A stretch of 6,231 nucleotides of DNA from assembly GCA_902789835.1 (NCBI GenBank), contig CADAPN010000113.1:1-6231 (forward strand). The letters are read 5' to 3'. The stretch is from Oscillospiraceae bacterium. Lineage in GTDB: Bacteria > Bacillota_A > Clostridia > Oscillospirales > Oscillospiraceae. Shown here one piece after another: positions 1 through 5,080 of the stretch (position 1 is its first letter; every line of letters begins with the position of its first letter). Made by a program: the position numbers and the translations under genes. Below the pieces are notes generated by a model. The model was not told where the DNA came from. It did not search any database and worked only from the letters and a program-made list of their open reading frames with translations.

Positions 1-870
1 GACCTCGTCATAAATTCGCGCAATGTAATAGCCGATGATGCCGAGAGAGATCATGATGAGGCTGCCGATGAACAGCAGCAGAATGATCACCGTGGTAAAC
101 CCGCCCAGTGCGACACCGGTCAGCTTCTGCACCAGCGCCGTGATGGAAAAAACGATCGAGATGATCAGTGTGATGATACCCAGCACGGTAACCAGATGCA
201 GCGGAAAAGAAGAAAACGAGCCGATGTTGGTGATCGCATACTTGATGAGCGACTTTGTCGACCACTTGCTCACACCCTCGGTGCGCTCCTGCACGTCGTA
301 GTGCACCTCGGCCTTTCGGAACCCGACCCAGAAGCTCAGAGCACGGAAGAACACGCTTCGCTCCGGCATGGCGTTGAGGGTGTCGACGACCTTCCGGTCC
401 AGCAGCTTGAAGTCGGAGGAGGAGCCCATGTCGATCCCGGTTGCCTTGCTGATCAGCCAGTAGAAGCTGTTGGAAGCGAAGCGGTGAAAGCCGGTCTCTT
501 CGCCGCGGTCATTTTTGATCCCCTCAACGACCTCGTAGCCCTCCTCCCAGAGGCGGTACATCTCGATAATCTTCTCGGGAGGGTGCTGCAGATCACAGTC
601 GAGCACGACACAGCAGTCGCCGCGGGCTTTTTCAAGCCCGGCGAACATTGCGGCCTCTTTGCCGAAGTTCCGGCTGAAGCAGACGCCGCAGACCCGGGGA
701 TCCTTTTCCCGGGCAGCGCAGATTTCATGCCATGTGCCATCCTTTGAGCCGTCATTGATAAACAGAAGCTCAAAGGGAATCCCGGCCTCATCCAGAATTC
801 CGGAAAGGGTCCGGGCGGCGATGGAGATCATTTTTTCCTCGTTGTAGGCAGGTAAAATCACAGATAACAT
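1..870 (-). CDS. GT2 polyprenyl-phosphate glycosyltransferase, GtrB/CsbB/YkcC-like (partial, C-terminus off the left edge)
   Basis: Reading is open for 290 residues from the ATG at 870 to the left edge, with no stop. The catalytic GT-A domain shows LSVILPAYNEE (2-12), the nucleotide-binding NDGS (39-42), the metal-binding DCD within DCDLQHPPE (91-99), SSDFKLLDR (151-159), and an ERTEGVSKWS segment (195-204) equivalent to the Q/RxxRW-type region. Two membrane helices follow (about 217-247 and 256-282), then ARIYDEV, which in this family precedes a short cytoplasmic tail, so only about 20-30 residues are likely missing. These enzymes transfer a sugar from a nucleotide donor to undecaprenyl phosphate at the inner face of the membrane. 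Which sugar is used cannot be told. Two consecutive ATGs (873 and 870) are possible. GAGGAG at 878-883 is 4 and 7 bases away respectively, so I prefer 870; in homologues too the conserved strand starts right after Met. The gene directly follows the GT-C gene, its probable user of the lipid-linked sugar. Confidence 0.9.
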   Translation of the reverse strand, partial: MLSVILPAYNEEKMISIAARTLSGILDEAGIPFELLFINDGSKDGTWHEICAAREKDPRVCGVCFSRNFGKEAAMFAGLEKARGDCCVVLDCDLQHPPEKIIEMYRLWEEGYEVVEGIKNDRGEETGFHRFASNSFYWLISKATGIDMGSSSDFKLLDRKVVDTLNAMPERSVFFRALSFWVGFRKAEVHYDVQERTEGVSKWSTKSLIKYAITNIGSFSSFPLHLVTVLGIITLIISIVFSITALVQKLTGVALGGFTTVIILLLFIGSLIMISLGIIGYYIARIYDEV

Positions 871-873
871 CAT

Positions 874-2439
874 TTATCTCCTCAAAAGATAGGTATCGCT
901 CAGAGCATACTGGTACAGATGCTCCGATTTGGCATAGCCAATGGTCTCCTCCAGCTCATCCAGTACGACGTCAGGCACAAAGCCGGAGCCCCACATGCTG
1001 TCAATGTCGATGTAGACGACGAGCTCTTCGCAATCTTTCTGCTTCAGGTAGCTTTCGAGCGCTTGCGAAGCGGGATCATCGGTAACAAAGACCTCGTCGA
1101 AGACCATCAGCTGCAGCATATCCTGGGTGACACCCGCATAATACTCCGTCAGATAGAGACAGGGAGCCTCGGCATGCTCCGTAACGGCCGCGGTATAACC
1201 GGGCTGCTCGTCATAGATGTAATCCGGAACCGAACGAAGCGACCAGAAGAAGGACAGCGCAAGAATGACGCCGAAGGCGCTGCGCATGTCCATGTGGCGG
1301 CTGCAGGCCAGCAGGCAGAAACCTGCAGCGAGAACGGCGATGGGCATGACGTTGTAGATGTAGCGGCCTTCCAGAACAGGGGAGATGATGGCCGGAACAA
1401 AGACGGTCGGAATGACCGGAAGCAGGAGAACGAGAAAACGCCAATCCGCTTTCGTGAGGCGCGGATCTTTCCGGACCAGCGTCAGGACCAGCCAGATTAA
1501 GAAGCCCACAGCGGCGAAGAGGATCGCAACAGGGATCCCGACCCGGAACTGGCCAAAGTAGTAACGCAGTCGGCCGGCCCAGGCAGAAACGTTCTTCAGG
1601 TTTGCCAGCGCGTCACTTTCCGGACCGAGGCGATGGCCCGTCATCTGGGTAAACACCGCGGGAAAACAAAGCAGCATCATGCCCACGCCGACAAAGGCCG
1701 ACAGGGAGAAGCGGACAGCGGGTTTCCAATCCCTGCGGCAGAGCAGGACCGGCACGGCCAGAGCACAGAGGAAGAACGCGTAAAAAACGAAGTAGTACTG
1801 AGTCATCAGCCCGGCAAAAATCGTAAGACCGATTCCGAGTTCCTTCCTCCCCGACGGGGCACGCAGTTCCCGGGCGACCAGCAGCGCCAGCAGCACGGTG
1901 AAGAGCGTCATCAGCACATACATCCGAATCATCAGCATCGTGCTGAGGCCGACCTGACTGAAGCCGTAGAGCGCCGCAACGGAAGCGGCGATCAGACGAT
2001 TGCCGAAGAGCTCCATCCCGAGGGCATAGAGCAGCGCCAGCAGACCCAGGTAGATCAGCAGGTCCGGAATCAGCCCGATCCACTTGGAGAACTGTCCTCT
2101 CGCCAGTGTCGAGCAGAAATTGAGAATCCAGTAATAAAGCGGGGGATGAACATCCTGAACCTGGTTGTAGTAGACGGAGCCCACATCGAAGCCCGGCTCT
2201 GAATCCGTCACGGCCAGATAGTCAAAAAAGTCCTCCCGTGTAATGATCTGCTCCTGAATGCGGTCGTGATCGCCGTGCCCGATGAAAGGCATATAGTGGC
2301 TGTTGGCCAGACCGTAGGTGTAGATCTCATCGATGAACATGCCGCTTTTCCAGAGACAGAAATGCAGGCACACGGCGAGAACCAGAACCAGAACCGCAAG
2401 CAGCGGCAGAACCGAACGAAGTTTACGTGGAAGAGCCAT
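874..2439 (-). CDS. GT-C fold membrane glycosyltransferase (GT39/ArnT-like), polyprenyl-phosphate-sugar dependent
   Basis: This 521-residue integral membrane protein has about 11 predicted helices: roughly 11-31, 119-140, 148-165, 170-189, 201-213, 215-234, 242-264, 301-322, 333-352, 360-379 and 386-402. The first outer loop (32-118) carries the hallmarks of the GT-C class: the acidic pair Asp37-Glu38 in FIDEIYTYG, and DVHPPLYYW at 96-104. Arg172-Met-Tyr at the start of the fourth helix, TQYYF (213-217) and EGRYIYNVMPI (357-367) match other GT39-like blocks. Such enzymes take a sugar from a polyprenyl-phosphate carrier on the outer face and pass it to a lipid, polymer or protein. The acceptor cannot be read from the sequence. 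A tail of about 115 residues follows the last helix, probably outside the cell if there are 11 helices with the N-terminus in. The start has GGAG 4 bases upstream (2444-2447), inside the preceding gene, and gives a fitting Arg/Lys-flanked first helix. The TAA abuts the GT2 gene, its likely partner, a pairing like B. subtilis YkcB/YkcC. Confidence 0.85.
   Translation of the reverse strand: MALPRKLRSVLPLLAVLVLVLAVCLHFCLWKSGMFIDEIYTYGLANSHYMPFIGHGDHDRIQEQIITREDFFDYLAVTDSEPGFDVGSVYYNQVQDVHPPLYYWILNFCSTLARGQFSKWIGLIPDLLIYLGLLALLYALGMELFGNRLIAASVAALYGFSQVGLSTMLMIRMYVLMTLFTVLLALLVARELRAPSGRKELGIGLTIFAGLMTQYYFVFYAFFLCALAVPVLLCRRDWKPAVRFSLSAFVGVGMMLLCFPAVFTQMTGHRLGPESDALANLKNVSAWAGRLRYYFGQFRVGIPVAILFAAVGFLIWLVLTLVRKDPRLTKADWRFLVLLLPVIPTVFVPAIISPVLEGRYIYNVMPIAVLAAGFCLLACSRHMDMRSAFGVILALSFFWSLRSVPDYIYDEQPGYTAAVTEHAEAPCLYLTEYYAGVTQDMLQLMVFDEVFVTDDPASQALESYLKQKDCEELVVYIDIDSMWGSGFVPDVVLDELEETIGYAKSEHLYQYALSDTYLLRR
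878..883 (-). promoter_or_regulatory. Ribosome binding site of the GT2 gene
   Basis: GAGGAG on the minus strand lies inside the last codons of the GT-C gene. It sits 4 bases before the first of two tandem ATGs and 7 bases before the second. The GT-C stop TAA (874-876) lies between this site and the start, so the two glycosyltransferases are probably translationally coupled. Confidence 0.6.
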
Positions 2440-2902
2440 CGGTCTCCGTCTGATTCACAATCGACTCAAAATCGTCGATTCGGGTGTTCAGGTCTGCAGC
2501 ACTCGAATCCGTACTGCCGGCAGTGTCCGGCGTGCTGAAGGAGGCCTTGTAGGCTTCGATTTCCGCTTCCTTGGCGGCGATGGAGCTGCGGAGCACTTCT
2601 ACCTGTTCAAACAGCGGGGCGAAAAAGCCCTCCGGAGCAGAGGAAGACTGCTGATAACAGAGTTTTCCGATCTCGCAGAAGACTCGCTCCAGTTCCTTGT
2701 AATCGCGGTTCAGGTCCACGGTGAGCTTGGTGGCGGTGCCGAAGGAGCGGGCGCGCTGGCTGCCCTTTTCGAGCACATCCGAAATACCGGAGTTCTGAGC
2801 GGCGCCCTTCACGCGCTCCACGACACCGCTCACCGCTTCGCTTTCCGCGAGATCCTTTGCACGGTTGAGAATGTTTCCGACAAAACCTTTATAGTCAGAC
2901 AT
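2423..2902 (-). CDS. Uncharacterised 159-residue helical/coiled-coil protein with Ser/Thr/Asp-rich tail
   Basis: I do not recognise a named family. There is no signal peptide and no strongly hydrophobic stretch, so the product is probably cytoplasmic, possibly attached to the membrane by amphipathic helices. Residues about 5-50 look like amphipathic helices rich in Val, Ala, Lys and Glu. Residues about 57-84 (KLTVDLNRDYKELERVF then CEIGKLCYQ) resemble the helix found in many small clostridial proteins that have a KLxxxxxxxxxELxxxYxEIGKLxY pattern, often followed by a zinc ribbon. Here there is no zinc ribbon, and only Cys76 and Cys82 are present. Residues about 92-119 (EQVEVLRSSIAAKEAEIEAY) form a second likely coiled coil. 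Residues 120-159 are rich in Ser, Thr and Asp and are probably disordered apart from a short helix (DLNTRIDDFESIVNQ). The start is secure: AGGAGG lies 5 bases upstream, overlapping the lgt stop. The 3' end overlaps the next gene by 17 bases. Being a real gene is well supported by this spacing; its function is unknown. Confidence 0.82.
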   Translation of the reverse strand: MSDYKGFVGNILNRAKDLAESEAVSGVVERVKGAAQNSGISDVLEKGSQRARSFGTATKLTVDLNRDYKELERVFCEIGKLCYQQSSSAPEGFFAPLFEQVEVLRSSIAAKEAEIEAYKASFSTPDTAGSTDSSAADLNTRIDDFESIVNQTETDGSST

Positions 2903-2907
2903 GGTAT

Positions 2908-2913
2908 CCTCCT
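2908..2913 (-). promoter_or_regulatory. Strong ribosome binding site of the 159-residue protein gene
   Basis: A perfect AGGAGG on the minus strand lies 5 bases before the ATG at 2902. Its first two bases are the last two of the lgt TAG stop (2912-2914), a layout typical of translational coupling. It is the strongest Shine-Dalgarno site in the window, so this small protein may be made in larger amounts than its neighbours. Confidence 0.75.
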
Positions 2914-3793
2914 AAATCCTGCCCTCTGATCCGGCCTCCGGATTCGATTCGACGGAGCCGGGGCCGACGGCAGTTTTTTTGTTGCGATTGATGAAAAGAA
3001 TCGTTGCGCTGACGCACAGGATCAGGACACTCAACAGCTGAGAAACCCGGATTCCGGTGTGGGCAAGATAGAGACTGTCGGCACGCAGGCCTTCGATCCA
3101 GCTGCGCCCAAGACCGTACCAGAAGAAGTACATCAGGGCGATCTGTCCGTTATAGCGGCGCCGGCCAGACCTGGAGAAGCGGATCAGGAACAAAAGCCCA
3201 ATGAGATTCCAGAGACTTTCGTAGAGAAAAGTCGGATGGACATACACCGTCGTACCGTCCGGAGCGGTCAGACCCATGCGACAGAAAACCTCCGTCTCGG
3301 CACCGAAGGCTTCCCGGTTGAAGAAGTTTCCCCAGCGGCCGATTGCCTGCCCGATGAGTACACCGAAGGACATCAGGTCGAGCATGGCGGGAAAGGAGAT
3401 GTGCCGCATTCGGCAGAACACAAAGGCGATGAGCACACCGGCGATGATCCCGCCGTAGATCGCGAGACCACCCTCCCAGACGGCAAGAATCTCGACCGGA
3501 TGCGCGAAATAATACTCCGCCTGAAAGAGCACAAAGTACAGCCGTGCGCCGAGAATCGACAGGGGGATCAACCAGATCATCATGTCATAGACATCGTCAG
3601 AGCGGATTCCGAATTCCGGCGCACGCCCGGCACAGTATAAAATCCCCAGAACGAAGCCCAGGGCAATAATCACACCGTAGAAGTAGATCTCCCGCCCGAA
3701 AACGGAGAAGGAGGCGGGTGGATTGAGCGTCAGGTTGCCGAGAAAGGGAAAACGAATCACGGATTCACGCTGGATGGTTTCAAGCAGGAACAT
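2912..3793 (-). CDS. lgt: Prolipoprotein diacylglyceryl transferase
   Basis: This integral membrane enzyme transfers diacylglycerol from phosphatidylglycerol to the lipobox cysteine of prelipoproteins, the first step of lipoprotein maturation. The 293-residue product has the family hallmarks in order: an FP..GNLTLNPPASF start, an IYFYGVIIALGF first membrane segment (about 36-54), GARLYFVLF (82-90), EGGLAIYGG (107-115), the Lgt signature GRWGNFFNREAFG (152-164) with Arg153, Asn156 and Asn159, HPTFLYE (186-192), and GLGRSWIEGLR (227-237) with the conserved C-terminal arginines. About seven membrane helices are expected. At the position where E. coli Lgt has the essential His103 (GGxxxHGG) this protein has Tyr113. 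A hydrophilic tail of about 24 residues follows the last helix. The start has GAAGGA 7 bases upstream (3801-3806) and lies 3 bases after the peptidase stop. The TAG stop overlaps the next gene's Shine-Dalgarno sequence. No lipobox-bearing protein is encoded in the window. Confidence 0.96.
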   Translation of the reverse strand: MFLLETIQRESVIRFPFLGNLTLNPPASFSVFGREIYFYGVIIALGFVLGILYCAGRAPEFGIRSDDVYDMMIWLIPLSILGARLYFVLFQAEYYFAHPVEILAVWEGGLAIYGGIIAGVLIAFVFCRMRHISFPAMLDLMSFGVLIGQAIGRWGNFFNREAFGAETEVFCRMGLTAPDGTTVYVHPTFLYESLWNLIGLLFLIRFSRSGRRRYNGQIALMYFFWYGLGRSWIEGLRADSLYLAHTGIRVSQLLSVLILCVSATILFINRNKKTAVGPGSVESNPEAGSEGRI

Positions 3794-3796
3794 CCG

Positions 3797-5080
3797 TCAT
3801 TCCTTCTTTGCCGCAAGAATGCTGAGCGCAAGACGCTCCGGACGCAGGGCGTCCCGGAGAAACGCTTCGCACTCGCTCTTTTCGATGGAAGCCATGACCG
3901 CCGGGTAGTCCAGATAGCAGAAGCCGTCAAACTCGTCCAGGGCCAGCGACACACAGACATCGTCGAAGTCCTCCATTCCGCGCAGGGCGGATCCGATGCC
4001 GGCGCGTTTCGTCCGCTCGAACAGGGCGTTGTCCAGACCGACTTTTCCGATCCGGGCAACTTCTTCGTTCAGGGCGGAAAGAACGGCATCCGGATCCCGG
4101 CTTTCTCCGCCGAGGATCACCGTCCCCACACCGGTGGAGAAGTCGGCGTCCGCGTCGAAAGAGCGGTTCAGCAGTCCGGTTTCGTACAGCCGGTTGTAGA
4201 ACGGACTGGATGCCCCGGCCAGCAGACGCATCGCAAGAGAGGCGGTGAGCTGCTGACGGAAGAGGGCCGGACCCTTTTCTGCCGGCTGCAGCTTGGCACC
4301 GATCAGAAACTGCGGGGTGGAGACGGGCATCTCAAGAACGTTCCGGGAACCAAGCGGGAGAAGATCTTCTTCCTCACCGAATGAGACGACGGGGACAGAC
4401 TTCTCTTCCGAGGAAAGCTCCTCTTCGGCGATGGCCAGCACCCGCTCAGGGTCCACATCGCCCGCAACGCACAGAACCATGTTGGCGGGCGTATAGAAGG
4501 CCTCATGGCAGGCGTACAGAATCTCCGGCGTGATCTCCGCGATGCTCTCGACGGTTCCGATGACCTTCTCACGGATCGGATGATGCCGGTAGAGCAACTT
4601 CAGCAGACTGTAGTAGTTGGCCGTGCCGGGATTGTCCTCGCCCATGTGGATCTCCTGACCGATGATGCCCTGCTCCTTGCGGACCGTCTCTTCGGTGAAA
4701 TAAGGCGTGGAAACAAAGTGCAGCAGAAGCCGCAGGTTTTCTTCAAACAGTCTTGTGCAGTGAAAATAATAGGCCGTCACATCGGAGGAGGTAAACGCGT
4801 TGGGGTCGGCGCCGTTCTGCGTCAGAAGCGTCAGGGCGTTGTCGCCGTCCGGCAGGTCAAACATCTTGTGCTCCAGATAGTGAGCCACACCGGCAGGCGT
4901 ATCATATTCCGTTCCGTTCAGCGTGAATCGGCGGTAGGTCCCGCCATAGTCGGTCGCAAAGACCGCATAAAACCCCGAGAATCCTTTCTTCGGGAGAACC
5001 CGGACCCGAAGTCCGTTCCTGGCGGTACCGCTGTATAAGACATCTCCGGTGGCGGGGTAATCAAGTTTCTGCATCGTCAT
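3797..5080 (-). CDS. M16 family zinc metallopeptidase, YmfH-like, catalytic subunit
   Basis: Counting from the ATG at 5080, the product has 427 residues, a normal length for a two-domain M16B subunit. The inverted zinc motif HYLEH lies at residues 67-71 (4868-4882): His67 and His71 are ligands and Glu70 is the general base. The third ligand is probably Glu143 in GQEIHM, with the companion Glu136 seven residues before it, as in pitrilysin. NGADPNAFTSSDVTAYYF (about 89-106) and the HPIREKVIGTVESI stretch (about 167-180) are typical YmfH-like blocks. The C-terminal domain lacks the Arg/Tyr substrate-binding pair: the equivalent segment reads YNRLYETGLLNRSF. The neighbour upstream carries that pair, which suggests a heterodimer. 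Three in-frame ATGs compete (5086, 5080, 5074). I chose 5080 because GGAGG at 5087-5091 lies 6 bases before it, whereas it abuts the 5086 ATG. The start lies inside the upstream gene, and the TGA is 3 bases before lgt. No signal peptide is seen. The substrate is unknown. Confidence 0.92.
   Translation of the reverse strand: MTMQKLDYPATGDVLYSGTARNGLRVRVLPKKGFSGFYAVFATDYGGTYRRFTLNGTEYDTPAGVAHYLEHKMFDLPDGDNALTLLTQNGADPNAFTSSDVTAYYFHCTRLFEENLRLLLHFVSTPYFTEETVRKEQGIIGQEIHMGEDNPGTANYYSLLKLLYRHHPIREKVIGTVESIAEITPEILYACHEAFYTPANMVLCVAGDVDPERVLAIAEEELSSEEKSVPVVSFGEEEDLLPLGSRNVLEMPVSTPQFLIGAKLQPAEKGPALFRQQLTASLAMRLLAGASSPFYNRLYETGLLNRSFDADADFSTGVGTVILGGESRDPDAVLSALNEEVARIGKVGLDNALFERTKRAGIGSALRGMEDFDDVCVSLALDEFDGFCYLDYPAVMASIEKSECEAFLRDALRPERLALSILAAKKE
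3801..3806 (-). promoter_or_regulatory. Ribosome binding site of lgt
   Basis: GAAGGA on the minus strand lies 7 bases before the lgt ATG and within the final codons of the YmfH-like gene (end of ...AAKKE). This supports the 3793 start and suggests that ribosomes finishing the peptidase gene re-initiate on lgt. Confidence 0.55.

Noticed and set aside
623..640. Perfect 7-base stem with a GAAA tetraloop (minus-strand reading CGGGCTT-GAAA-AAGCCCG)
   Set aside because: It looks like a terminator stem, but it lies in the middle of the GT2 coding region and no T-run follows it, so a terminator is unlikely.
692..714. Inverted repeat containing two CCCGGG sites
   Set aside because: It is within conserved GT2 coding sequence, has an imperfect stem and no associated signal; it is best explained by codon use.
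196..791. Open frames on both strands within the GT2 gene region
   Set aside because: The true frame on the minus strand runs from 870 to the left edge and contains all GT2 motifs; the others are out-of-frame shadows.
919..2202. Plus-strand open frames of 193 and 189 codons opposite the GT-C gene
   Set aside because: Their products are rich in Arg, Gln, Asp and His, as expected when the opposite strand of a hydrophobic membrane protein gene is read. There is no evidence of real coding.
3059..3640. Plus-strand open frame (193 codons) opposite lgt
   Set aside because: It is antisense to a certain gene, and its product is highly charged, low in hydrophobic core residues and without known motifs.
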